A stretch of DNA of 64,000 bases, taken from assembly GCA_963725505.1 (NCBI GenBank), contig CAVRYN010000007.1, positions 186,001-250,000 of the forward strand. The letters run 5' to 3'. Under the pieces are notes generated by a model that ran no database searches, had not been told where the DNA came from, and was given only the letters and a program-made list of their open reading frames with translations. This document shows, in pieces, positions 46,231 through 55,014 of this stretch. This stretch comes from Udaeobacter sp963725505 (lineage in GTDB: Bacteria; Verrucomicrobiota; Verrucomicrobiia; Chthoniobacterales; UBA10450). Within the stretch, counting starts at the first letter, position 1, and every line of letters starts with the position of its first letter. Both the position numbers and the translations under genes were made by a program.

Positions 46231-46569
46231 TTATTCGCGCGCAATCTTCCCACCCCACGAGAGAATTTTCGCCTTCGCTCCAGCAGCTTCGGCTTCCTTG
46301 ATGTTGCCGGCGCGATTGTAAAACAGCGAAAGACTTGTCCAGCCGATTTGATCGTTAGGCCGAAGCTCGACTGCTCGCTTGCCGGCTTGGATCGCTTCGT
46401 CGAAGCGACCGAGTTTCATCAACGCCATGCCGAGCGCGTGCCAGCCGTCAAAAAAGTCGGGGTCGAGCTCGACGCAATGGCGATACTTTTCGACCGCACT
46501 TTCCAGATCGCCCACGGCGAGGTCGCCGCTCGCCGCGTCGAAAATTTCATCAATAGAATGCTCTGTCAT
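46231..46569 (-). CDS. Small TPR protein
   Basis: 112 residues with about three TPR units: LAVGDLESAVEKYRHCVELD, WHALGMALMKLGRFDEAIQA, SLSLFYNRAGNIKEAEAAGA. No signal peptide or membrane part. Probably a scaffold. The ATG lies in sequence shared with the second-family dispersed repeat (GCTCGACATGAC), so its start may have arisen from that repeat. Confidence 0.75.
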   Translation of the reverse strand: MTEHSIDEIFDAASGDLAVGDLESAVEKYRHCVELDPDFFDGWHALGMALMKLGRFDEAIQAGKRAVELRPNDQIGWTSLSLFYNRAGNIKEAEAAGAKAKILSWGGKIARE

Positions 46570-46697
46570 GTCGAGCGAAGCGAGACATCTCTAACTATTC
46601 CCGCTGCTGTGGAGTTAAGAAATGAAAACTGAGATTCTTCGCTTCGCTCAGAATGACACAGCAACCGTAATTAGTGTCCACCCGTGTCAATTCTTGG

Positions 46698-48419
46698 TTA
46701 TCCCTTGCTGAATTGAAGGCCGGCTGCTTGCTGACGATCGTGCAACCATTCGTAAAGAACGATGCGCTGCTTGTTATCGAGAATTCTTTTCTCAAACGCT
46801 GCCTTCTTCTCGCCAGCATCAGTACCCGCGGATGGCTCACGCTTTTCCAAAACAGCAATAAATCCGTCATTACCCGAGGGAGAAAAATCGCTGATCTCGC
46901 CGGGATTGAGGAAGGCCACAGCCTCTTTGACGGCGGCAAGATCGGGCGGCTCGTTGGTCGGTTCGTTGCCTTGGGAAGACGGTTCGTTCTTTGATTCCTT
47001 GCCTTGCGAAGCCGGCTTGTTCTTCGTTTCCTTGCTGCCTTGGAAAGCCGGCTCATTCTTTGGTTCATTGGCATTGGAAGAAGGTTCGTTCTTTGATTCC
47101 TTGCCTTGGGAAGGCGGTTCGTTCTGTGGTTCCTTGGCTTGGGACAGCGGCTCGTTCTTTGGTTCGTTGCCTTCCGATTTTGGTTTCTCCTCCTCCATCA
47201 GCGAAAATGGCGGGAGCTTCTCAGGTTTTGCGCCCGCCATTTGAATTGCCGCCTCAAGTGATTGCCCAGACTTAGCTGCTTCGCGAAGCTGCTGCGCGAC
47301 TTCTGCGCCTTTCGTTGACATCAACTCGCGCGCCCGCCCCTTCTTAAGCGCGTCCACGATTTTTGGTTTCGCTTCTTCGACTGTGAGAGGACGCGCCTCG
47401 GTGATCCCGACGAGATGCAAAATATTAAATCCGTCCGCCATCTGAATCGGATCGCTGTTCGGCTCCTGCGCCGTTAGCTTAAAAGCTGCGGCGCCGAGCT
47501 GCGCATCCACTTTCAACTGCGGGTCGGGCGCCGCTGCCGTAAATTCGCCGGTTTCATTCACTGACAACTGAAATTTCCCAGCGGCCTGCTTGAAATCCGC
47601 GCCCTTCTCTAACAGCGCCTGCGTGAAATCGGTGGCGCGATCGGAGAGCTTTTGCAAAACCTCGATCCGTTCTTTCCCCTTCAACTTCTTCTGGTCCTCG
47701 CTCAGGGCGAGATTGATAAACTGCACCTTGCGTTTTTCCTCAGTTTTGAGCTCGGCCTTGTGCGCGTCATAGTACTTCTGCACATCCTCGTCGTTGACGG
47801 TGATGTCCTTATCAAAATCGGGGGACCGAAATCGAATGACGGTCACGTAGAATTTGTCGTAGCCGCGCTGAAAATTTTCGTCGAGCTCGCCTTTGGAAAT
47901 TGAAATGCCTGCGGCCAGGAGCTTCTTGATTTCATTGAGGCAAAGCTCATCGCGAACTACCTGCTCGATGTGCTCTTCTCCAAGCCCCATCGTCGGCAAA
48001 TAATTCCGCACAAAATCGCTGAACTTATTCATGTCGAACCCGGATTCGCTTTGAAACGCCGGCAACTTGCGCACCACATCGGCGATCTCAGAAGCGTCTG
48101 GGCGAAGGCCAAGCCGATCTGCCTCATGGCGCAAGACAATTAGATTTACTGCAAATGTTCCATATCCCGCGTTGCCTGGCTGGCTACCAGATAGTGTCCC
48201 CCAAAAATCGGACATCCCGAGAGCTTGCGCGAGGCCGCCAAAACGCGCATTCCTATCAATCTCAAGTTGGGTAAGCTTGCGGCCGTAGATCTGCCCGACA
48301 TCCCCTCGCCCGATCGCGCCGTAGTCCGGCCGTTGCACGAAATAGAAAATGAACGGGATCGCCAGAATGGCGATGACGATCATCAGCCAGTCCTTGTGCC
48401 TGCGCAGTGCCTTCATCAT
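46698..48419 (-). CDS. PpiD/SurA-like periplasmic chaperone
   Basis: An N-terminal membrane anchor (WLMIVIAILAIPFIFYFVQ) is followed by a SurA N-terminal-like region (VVRKLPAFQSESGFDMNKF) and a rotamase-like segment (AQLGAAAFKLTAQEPNSDPI). The C-terminal half has a repeat region (46955-47190) of KNEPxSQGKExKNEP-type 10-13-residue units that is disordered and not part of the known family. The end RILDNKQRIVLYEWLHDRQQ is PpiD-like. It should assist outer-membrane or periplasmic protein folding. Confidence 0.83.
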   Translation of the reverse strand: MMKALRRHKDWLMIVIAILAIPFIFYFVQRPDYGAIGRGDVGQIYGRKLTQLEIDRNARFGGLAQALGMSDFWGTLSGSQPGNAGYGTFAVNLIVLRHEADRLGLRPDASEIADVVRKLPAFQSESGFDMNKFSDFVRNYLPTMGLGEEHIEQVVRDELCLNEIKKLLAAGISISKGELDENFQRGYDKFYVTVIRFRSPDFDKDITVNDEDVQKYYDAHKAELKTEEKRKVQFINLALSEDQKKLKGKERIEVLQKLSDRATDFTQALLEKGADFKQAAGKFQLSVNETGEFTAAAPDPQLKVDAQLGAAAFKLTAQEPNSDPIQMADGFNILHLVGITEARPLTVEEAKPKIVDALKKGRARELMSTKGAEVAQQLREAAKSGQSLEAAIQMAGAKPEKLPPFSLMEEEKPKSEGNEPKNEPLSQAKEPQNEPPSQGKESKNEPSSNANEPKNEPAFQGSKETKNKPASQGKESKNEPSSQGNEPTNEPPDLAAVKEAVAFLNPGEISDFSPSGNDGFIAVLEKREPSAGTDAGEKKAAFEKRILDNKQRIVLYEWLHDRQQAAGLQFSKG

Positions 48420-48433
48420 AACGGATGAAAATT

Positions 48434-48545
48434 GTAGCGGCGGCTGTGCTCAGCCGCAAATCTGTAGCCGCCGCCCTGTGGGCGGCGCCGGGTACGGACC
48501 GCGTGTGACGATCACCAACACGCTTCGCACAGCGAAGCGACTACA
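48434..48545. repeat. Cluster of TGTAG/CTACA hairpins
   Basis: Contains TGTAGCGGCGGCTGTGCTCA, TGTAGCCGCCGCCCTGTGGG and ends CACAGCGAAGCGACTACA. The right part overlaps the stop of the decarboxylase gene (TTG TAG on its strand). Confidence 0.75.
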
Positions 48546-49978
48546 AATCCGCCGCTATCTTGCGGATCATCTCCCACGCCTTGCGCAGATGTTCTTCCGT
48601 TGTGAGCACGTTACCCAGACCAATCCGCATCACTGTTCGGCCGCGCAATTTTGTTTGTGTGAGGTAGGCACGTCCGGAAGCGTTGATTTGCTCCACAAGT
48701 TTGCTGTTCAAATTGTCGAGTTTCTTTTCGTCGGCACCAACAAAGCGAAAACAAACGACGCCCATGCTGACCGGCGCGGCGAGCTCGAAGCGATTGTCCT
48801 TTTTGATCCAGTCTGCGAGCAGGTTTGCCAGGCGGATTTGTTCGCGCAGACGCTCCACGATTCCCTGGCGGCCTAACGAGCGCCAGATCACCCATGCTTT
48901 CAGCGCGCGGAATCTTCGGCCCAGTTGGATCCCGTAATCCATGTAGTTCTTTTCTCCCTCGATGGTGTCGCCGCGAAGAACTTCGGGCACGAGGGTGAAA
49001 ACGCGGCGCAAACGCTCGAGGTCGCGCACGTAAAGCACGCTGAAATCGAGCGGCACGAAAAGCGTTTTGTGCGGATTGATCACGATTGAGTCGGCCATTT
49101 CCCATCCGTTTCTTACCCATTTGTATTCCGGTACCATGGCGAACCCGCCGCCATACGCGCCGTCGATGTGCAGCCACATCTTTTCTTCCCGACAAATCTT
49201 CGCGATCTCAGGAACAGGATCGACGCTGGCGCTCGAGGTCGTGCCCACGGTGGCAACGACAGCAAGCGGTTGGAAACCTTTTTGCCGGTCTTGCGCGATC
49301 GTCTCCCGCAATCTGGAAATTTCCATTCGAAACTCGTTGTCGCTCGGAACACGGCGCACATTTTCCTCGCCGATCCCGAGGGCGATCGCCGATTTTTCTG
49401 CCGCGCTGTGCGCTTGATCGGAAGTGTAAATGCGGAAGCGCGGCAGGTCGCGATTGGTCAGGCCAAGCTTTCTGGTGGATGGCGCGGCCTGTTCGCGCGC
49501 GACCGCGAGCGCATGCATGATTCCCACCGACGCCGTGTCGTAAACGACGCCGCCAAACTCGTCAGGCAAACCGAGCCATTGCCGCAGCCAATCGATAACG
49601 ACCGTTTCGAGTTCCGTGGCAGCCGGACACGTGCGCCAGGTCATCGCGTTGACATTGAGCGGCGCAGCTGATGATTTCGCCGAGAATTCCGGGTGCGGTG
49701 GTTGTCCAGCCGAAATAGCCGAGAAACATCGGGTGGCTCCAATGCACCATGCCGGGAACGATGAGGCGATCGACGTCGCTGAGAATTTTCTCGAACGGCT
49801 CGGCGTCTTCGGGCGGTTGCGCCGGAAGCTGCGCACGAACTGCGCCAGGCTTCTCGTTAGGCGCGACGCGCAACGATTCGATATTTTCACGAAAATCCGC
49901 GATCCAGTCCGCAAGCTCATGCAACTGTTTGCGGAATTCCTCCGGCGGAGTGTCACCGAGCGATTGTCGATCCTTCAT
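48541..49978 (-). pseudogene. Aromatic amino-acid decarboxylase with one frameshift
   Basis: PLP-dependent group II decarboxylase. From 49978 the N-terminus reads ELADWIADFRENIESLRVAP, then HWSHPMFLGYFGWTTTAPGI and stops matching near 49661-49673. One base later the frame gives LNVNAMTWRTCPAATELET, VYDTASVGIMHALAVAREQ, TVGTTSSASVDPV, HIDGAYGG, and PLP lysine in NPHKTLFVPLD. So it is one gene of about 479 codons with a single extra base. The stop is TTG TAG inside a repeat. Substrate (tryptophan, tyrosine or related) is not known. Confidence 0.85.
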
Positions 49979-50339
49979 TTGTCAGGCGAAAGAGTGCCCG
50001 CGAATCACGCGAATCAAACGAATAATTTTATAGCAACCAGCGTTTGTGGTACAGCAAGACCGGCAATCACACGGCGCCAAAGCCGCCAGTGGCGCCGCGC
50101 CTCTGCCTGATCGTCCTCGGCCACAGAGCGATTCTATTGCCGCTCTACGTTAGAGCAAAGGGCAAATGACTCGTCTGGTTTTCCCCTTCGTGCGTTCTTT
50201 CCTGCTAACCGCACCTATCTTCCTCCCGCCTCAGAATCTCTTCCCACGAGCAAAATTCCGCGGGCTACAGGAAGAGAAGTCGGGAATGTCAAAGGTTGAG
50301 ATTTGCCCCCGATTTGCCCCGATTTGTCCCCGACTTTTT
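49979..50339. other. Gene-poor gap
   Basis: Contains a dispersed piece GCGAATCACGCGAATCAAAC and hairpin-like GC sequence, but no gene I can support. Confidence 0.5.
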
Positions 50340-50522
50340 TTACGGCACGCGAAACATCTTGGCGGTGTACCAACAAAACACGACGTCGCCATGCTTGTAC
50401 CGTGACACGTCAATTATCTTTCCTTTTGCGTACGGAGAATAAACAAGTCCGGGTTTTCCGGGAACGGGAATACCAGACGCACTCAAGAACAAGCTTGAGA
50501 GAATCAGTTTTAGAGTTTTCAT
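50340..50522 (-). CDS. Small exported protein with a conserved C-terminal motif
   Basis: 60 residues. A signal-like start (MKTLKLILSSLFLSASG) precedes YSPYAKGKIIDVSRYKHGD and ends YTAKMFRVP. The SPYAxxKxxDVxGxxxG...YTGKxFxVP pattern is one I associate with small Verrucomicrobia exported proteins of unknown function. This supports the phylum guess but is weak alone. Confidence 0.6.
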   Translation of the reverse strand: MKTLKLILSSLFLSASGIPVPGKPGLVYSPYAKGKIIDVSRYKHGDVVFCWYTAKMFRVP

Positions 50523-50619
50523 AGGTTTATAGTTTTTATATTTAAGTGTGGTTTAAATGTAGTCCTGGGAGTGGGGGGAAAGGTTGTTTGGCCTTCCGTG
50601 ACTTCTCGTCACTGAGAAC

Positions 50620-50868
50620 TCATATTTTTGCGTTGGCCAATGCCGCAAAGGCGATGGCAGCGGCGCCGGTACGATTTTCGACGCAGAGTTTGCGCAGGAT
50701 GCGTTCGACGTGCTTGCAGATCGTCCCGGTGCATGCGCTGAGGATCACGCCGATCTCATAGTTCGTTTTACCCTGTGCGATCCAAGTCAGAACCTCCGCT
50801 TCGCGCTGGGTGAGACCCAACGAACCAAGCGGGTTTTCCGCCGGCATTAGTTTAGTTGCTGTTTTCAT
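50620..50868 (-). CDS. LuxR-type HTH solo regulator
   Basis: 82 residues, essentially one GerE domain: LTQREAEVLTWIAQGKTNYE, IGVILSACTGTICKHVERIL, then RKLCVENRTGAAA. No receiver, PAS or autoinducer domain. It may be a stand-alone DNA-binding protein or need a partner. A minus-strand promoter-like TTGACA lies ~75 bases upstream with an inverted ATACG...CGTAT overlapping it, a possible operator. The neighbour on the other strand is an RHH-like protein. Confidence 0.85.
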   Translation of the reverse strand: MKTATKLMPAENPLGSLGLTQREAEVLTWIAQGKTNYEIGVILSACTGTICKHVERILRKLCVENRTGAAAIAFAALANAKI

Positions 50869-50915
50869 TTTGTGTTTTCTTTTTGTTGAGGAGATTAGCC
50901 GCCTATTGTATGCGT

Positions 50916-50944
50916 CCTTTATACGTAATAATGGCGTATGTCAA
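50916..50944 (-). promoter_or_regulatory. Putative promoter of the LuxR-type gene
   Basis: TTGACA (50939-50944) and TAAAGG (50916-50921) with 17 bases between, on the minus strand; TATAAA two bases nearer with 15. The inverted repeat ATACG...CGTAT lies in the spacer. Confidence 0.45.
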
Positions 50945-51036
50945 GAACAAAGTTTGCGCCGGCGTTGTTTTAGCGTATAAGTCATTTCTTTCAGCCTGCG
51001 TAATCGGCTATGAAGAACGAGGTGTAAAAACTGCGA

Positions 51037-51345
51037 ATGGCAAAATCCAAAAAGAACGTGAACAAACCGAAGCTCAACCTGACGGTGCGTGAGGAGCAAC
51101 GGAACAAACTGGAACAAATGGCAGCTTTAGAGAAGCGTTCCGTCTCCAATCTTATCGAGGTTATGGCCGATGAACGCTGGAAGCGATTGGCCGAGCAGCA
51201 GGGCATTGCTTACGCTAAAACCGTCGCGGAGGCGATGAACCTTAAACTCGACATGGACAATCCAGCAGACCGCGAGAAATTGCGCCGGGCAGTTCTCGAT
51301 CTTGTCGCCGGGAGAAAAATGCGAAAGCAAAAACGGCATGGTTGA
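51037..51345 (+). CDS. RHH-like small DNA-binding protein
   Basis: 102 residues. KLNLTVREEQRNKLEQMAAL, EKRSVSNLIEVMADERWKRL resembles a ribbon-helix-helix (CopG/Arc) module. The rest (KTVAEAMNLKLDMDNPADRE) is helical and basic at the end (RKMRKQKRHG). It may be an antitoxin or a repressor; no toxin gene is beside it. It is divergent from the LuxR-type gene. Confidence 0.7.
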   Translation: MAKSKKNVNKPKLNLTVREEQRNKLEQMAALEKRSVSNLIEVMADERWKRLAEQQGIAYAKTVAEAMNLKLDMDNPADREKLRRAVLDLVAGRKMRKQKRHG

Positions 51346-51557
51346 AATTCTCTCGTTCTCTTTCTGGCAAGCATTTTGCAGTGCGATTCACCTTGCTGCC
51401 GCCGGCGCGCGATTCGTTTAAGGCTTTGGCTCTGAAAAGTCATTAGGAGCGCCGTCCAAAAGAACGGCAACCACATCCGATCGTAGTCCGACACGACTTG
51501 CTACTTACCAATTGCATGCAAAGAGCTCTGGCGTGACGCTTTCTTGATTATGAGGCA

Positions 51558-52277
51558 ATGAATCCTGATAAGCTTTTTGATTATCTCGAGGGCAGGTTGT
51601 CTGCGTCGGAACGTGTGGCGTTAGAAAACCGTTTGATGTCAGACAAGCAATTGCAGCGCGAGTTGGCAGTGGCGCGACAGATTCATGCGGGAATGCGGGG
51701 CGATTCTCACGAAGTGCTCTTGCCACCACAACCAGATGTCACTGAGCAAGGCCGCAAAATGGCGCTTCGGGTAGGCGTAGCATTCATCATTCTCATGGCT
51801 GTAAATGTGGGATTCGGTCTCTGGTTGATCGTGAGGCACGAAAGCAAGAACCCGAATCGGTCGCTGCTTGAAACGCAAATGCGGGAGCAGATCACGAAAT
51901 CGCTGGAGCATGCGGCGGCGACATTAACGCCAGCCCCAGACGCCTTAGGGGTAAGCGAAATTATGATTCCAGCTGCAACCGGGAAACTGGACGCTGTCGC
52001 AGATGAAGTTGTCACGATCGCCTCCCGATTCGGCGGTTCCGCTACGAAGGGACTTCCAGATCGAGGCCGGATCAGCATCCTTGTCGATCTTTCATCGAAT
52101 CGGGAGTCGGAATTTCGCGCAGCAATTGCGTCGATTGGAGGCGAAAGGCCGGGGTCATCCGCCTTCGCCAAGGCTACGGCGGACAAGCCGCCGCCGGCTA
52201 CAGCAACGAGCCCCGCTGCGGCCGAGAAGAAAAGTTTTGTTGTACAGATTGTCGAGGAACCAGCAAAGTCAGATTGA
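51558..52277 (+). CDS. Anti-sigma-like membrane protein with DUF4349-like periplasmic part
   Basis: The N-terminus MNPDKLFDYLEGRLSASERV looks like an anti-sigma-factor domain without the zinc ligands. A single membrane helix (VGVAFIILMAVNVGFGLWL) follows, then a periplasmic region with LDAVADEVVTIASRFGGSAT and GRISILVDLSSNRESEFRAA, close to DUF4349. A dispersed repeat encodes SAFAKATADKPPPATATS in the C-terminus. No ECF sigma gene is adjacent. Length 239. Confidence 0.65.
   Translation: MNPDKLFDYLEGRLSASERVALENRLMSDKQLQRELAVARQIHAGMRGDSHEVLLPPQPDVTEQGRKMALRVGVAFIILMAVNVGFGLWLIVRHESKNPNRSLLETQMREQITKSLEHAAATLTPAPDALGVSEIMIPAATGKLDAVADEVVTIASRFGGSATKGLPDRGRISILVDLSSNRESEFRAAIASIGGERPGSSAFAKATADKPPPATATSPAAAEKKSFVVQIVEEPAKSD
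52158..52203. repeat. In-frame dispersed repeat encoding AFAKATADK
   Basis: The GCCTTCGCCAAGGCTACGGC segment continues through CCGCCGCCGGCTACAGC. It resembles the intergenic pieces at 27322 and 31003 and adds about 15 residues to the anti-sigma-like protein. Confidence 0.65.
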
Positions 52278-52359
52278 TGACAAGGACCCTCGTGAATGTG
52301 CCGCCTCTCTTCTTTCGCAAAGTGGAGAGGACTGAGGTGAGGGGTTTCTGGCGTAGGCG

Positions 52360-53061
52360 ATGATTGCAGTCACATTTGCGTTGCCGGCGGAAAGCTCGGA
52401 TTTCTTACGCCATCTGCGCAATCATTCTCGCACCGATCGTAGTGGCATCCGCACCATTCGCGGCACGATCGACGATCGCACAGTTGAAGTGCTTCATACC
52501 GGCGTGGGAGAAAAGGTTTGCCGGCAACGCGTGGCAAATTTTCTTCGGGACCAGCAATTCGAGCTTTTGATAAGCACCGGATTTGCAGGCGCGCTCAATG
52601 ATCAACTGCAAGTCGGCGATCTCTTGCTGGGGAAGAATTTTTCGACAGTTGAGCTGACCGAAGTGAACTCATCTTTTTCACGTTTGCCGATTCATGAAGC
52701 CGATCTTTTAACCGTGCGTGCGTTAATCGATTCCAATGATGAGCGAAACAAAATTGCGCGCACATCGGGCGCGGCGGCGGTCGACATGGAGACGGAATTC
52801 ATTGCGCGCGCCTGCGCGGAACATGGCATTCCCCTACTCTCCCTGCGGGCCATTACCGATACGCCGCGGGAACCGTTCCCGGCGCCGCCGAATGTCTTAT
52901 TCGACATCGAACGGCAGCAAACTCGCTTCCTAACGTTGGCGACCTTCTTCCTTGCGCATCCGAATCGCGTCCCGCGCCTCGTTCAGTTCGCGAGAAGAAT
53001 TGCATGTGTGAGAAAAATTCTTGCAAGCGCGCTAGTCGATGTGGTGCGCGGCATGGGCTGA
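52360..53061 (+). CDS. Nucleoside phosphorylase-family protein
   Basis: PNP_UDP_1 superfamily. MIAVTFALPAESSDFLRHL, HTGVGEKVCRQRVANFL, STGFAGALNDQLQVGDLLLG, and AAAVDMETEFIARACAEHGI, LSLRAITDTPREP, with the Met-Glu and Asp-Thr expected at the ribose site. Could be an MTA/SAH-type nucleosidase or a hopanoid-linked phosphorylase; no hopanoid genes are nearby. Length 233. No signal peptide. Confidence 0.87.
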   Translation: MIAVTFALPAESSDFLRHLRNHSRTDRSGIRTIRGTIDDRTVEVLHTGVGEKVCRQRVANFLRDQQFELLISTGFAGALNDQLQVGDLLLGKNFSTVELTEVNSSFSRLPIHEADLLTVRALIDSNDERNKIARTSGAAAVDMETEFIARACAEHGIPLLSLRAITDTPREPFPAPPNVLFDIERQQTRFLTLATFFLAHPNRVPRLVQFARRIACVRKILASALVDVVRGMG

Positions 53062-53100
53062 TGCAGCACGGGCGCGGGGCTGTCGCGATCAGCGACGCGG

Positions 53101-53997
53101 CTACCGTCGCGCCGGCTCTATATGCACGAGCACGTCAGCGATGCGTGAGTCGCTTTGCTGGATCGCGCGTTTTACTCGATGCGCAATCTCGTGGCCTTCA
53201 TGCACGGAAATACTGCCGTCCACTCCGACGTGAAGATCGACATAAAAATCCAGCCCCATTTTTCGGGCGCGACATTTCTCCACCTCGATAACACCAGGAA
53301 TTGATCTGGCAGTCTTGCGAATGGATCTGACAAATTTACCCTGCGGCGCTGTGTCCATGATTTCAAAGAACGCAGGGCGCGCCAGGCGATAACCGTTCCA
53401 GCCGATAAGCACACACGCAACAAGAGCGGCCCAGTCATCGGCGCTTTGCCAGGCTTTGCCACCAATAAGCGCCACGGAAATACCGATAAATGCTGCAGTA
53501 GAAGTCATGGCATCGATGCGATGATGCCAGGCGTCTGTTTTAACAGCGGTGCTCTCCACTTTTCGCCCAAACCGAATGACGTACCGGAATAACACCTCCT
53601 TCACGATCACTGCCACGATTAGAACTGCCAGGGTCCAAGGAGCAGGCGCATGATGGGGAAGCAAAATTTCGCGCACACTTTGAATGGCGATCACTAGCGC
53701 AGCAGCCAATACGCCGAGTGCGACCACGATCGCAGCAATTGGCTCGGCTTTGCCGTGACCGTACGGATGCGTCTTGTCCGGAGGTCGCGCAGCAACGGTC
53801 AATCCGCCCCAGATCACAATTGAGCCGCCTACATCGAGCGCGGACTCGATTCCATCGGCGATTAGCACATAGGCGTGACCGAAAAGACCGGCCACAATTT
53901 TTGTGGACGCAAGCACAACGTTGACCACCAACCCAAGCAACGCGACACGCGCGCCGGTTTGCAGATTGTTCTTGGACGCGTGAGCTTGGGGTGCCAT
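53101..53997 (-). CDS. Cation diffusion facilitator transporter
   Basis: Zn/Cd/Fe-type efflux by proton exchange in the inner membrane. Six membrane helices; metal-site motifs ADGIESALDVGG (helix 2) and HHRIDAMTSTAAF (helix 5), plus HPYGHGKAEP. The C-terminal cytoplasmic domain EVEKCRARKMGLDFYVDLHV is family-like. The start at 53997 (MAPQAHASKN) is chosen because the upstream frame has no family match. The start is only two bases from the divergent MECR-type start. Confidence 0.9.
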   Translation of the reverse strand: MAPQAHASKNNLQTGARVALLGLVVNVVLASTKIVAGLFGHAYVLIADGIESALDVGGSIVIWGGLTVAARPPDKTHPYGHGKAEPIAAIVVALGVLAAALVIAIQSVREILLPHHAPAPWTLAVLIVAVIVKEVLFRYVIRFGRKVESTAVKTDAWHHRIDAMTSTAAFIGISVALIGGKAWQSADDWAALVACVLIGWNGYRLARPAFFEIMDTAPQGKFVRSIRKTARSIPGVIEVEKCRARKMGLDFYVDLHVGVDGSISVHEGHEIAHRVKRAIQQSDSRIADVLVHIEPARR

Positions 53998-53999
53998 CG

Positions 54000-54996
54000 A
54001 TGAACAAAAATATAAACGCAGCTGTTTATGATACGCACGGAAATCCGGCGGACGTTTTACGTATGGAATCGCGACCATGGCCGACGCCAGCTCCGGGCGA
54101 AGCGGTTGTGAAAATGCGCGCAGCACCGATCAATCCGGCCGACCTAAATCAGATCGAAGGAAAATATCCGGTGCGACCAAGTCTTCCCGCGACGCCCGGG
54201 TTCGAAGGCGCGGGAGTGGTTGCCGATCTTAGCGCGAACGTGACGAATGTCGCCGTCGGTGATCTGGTAATTTTGCCGCACAACGTCGGCACATGGCGGG
54301 ACGCCGTTGTCGTGAAAGCCGAAGATCTGGTCGTTGTGCCTGCGGGAATCGAACCTGTCGCATGCAGCAATGTTGAAAATCAATCCGATGACGGCGTGGC
54401 GGTTGCTGCACGATTATGTCGATCTCAAAAAAGGAGATTGGCTCATACAAAACGCAGCAAATTCCGCTGCCGGCCGCGCGGTAATCCAAATCGCACGCGA
54501 ACTGGGCTACAAAACGGTGAACGTTGTCCGACGCGCGGAATTGATTGACGAACTGCGCACGGAAGGCGGTGATGTCGTGCTCGTCGATGGCGAAAATCTT
54601 CGCGATGAAGTCAAGGACGCTACCGGCGGCGCACCGATCCGTTTGGGATTGAATGCCGTTGGCGGCGAGAGCGCACTGCGGCTTGCAAATTGTCTCGCGC
54701 CTGAATCAACCCTGGTGACGTTCGGAGCGATGAGTTTGCAGCCGCTGAAAATTCCCAACGGGTTGCTGATTTTTAAAGACCTCCGTTTCCGCGGCATCTG
54801 GATCAACAAATGGTACGATAACGCGACCAAAGAGCAGCGTATGGAAGCATTCCGGTCACTTTTTGAAATGGCAAAACGCGGTCTGTTAAAGACGAAGATC
54901 GAAAAAGCTTACCCGCTAAGCGATGCGAAAGTGGCCGTTGCGCATGCCGCGCAAGGCAAACGCGGCGGAAAAATCATTTTTGAGTTCGGCGACTAA
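54000..54996 (+). pseudogene. MECR-type enoyl-thioester reductase with one frameshift
   Basis: Zinc-less MDR family. The N-terminal frame reads PGEAVVKMRAAPINPADLNQ, GKYPVRPSLPATPGFEGAGV and VVVPAGIEP. About 54357-54361 the good sequence shifts one base to HAAMLKINPMTAWRLLHDYV, NAANSAAGRAVIQIARELG, GGESALRLANCLAPESTLVT, and KPNGLLIF-like PNGLLIFKDLRFRGIW, ending at 54996. Removing one base gives ~330 residues. As read it is broken. ATG 54000 is chosen for the start; an upstream ATG 53991 is in frame too. Homologues reduce 2-enoyl-thioesters in fatty-acid synthesis. Confidence 0.82.
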
Positions 54997-55014
54997 ACGT
55001 CGGCTCATTCTTGA

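Noticed and set aside
46955..47190. Regular repeats that could suggest a CRISPR array
   Set aside because: Units are coding, in frame and without spacers; they are a protein tandem repeat.
50856..51092. Plus-strand 78-residue open frame with hydrophobic start
   Set aside because: It overlaps the promoter region and the RHH gene start without a ribosome-binding site.
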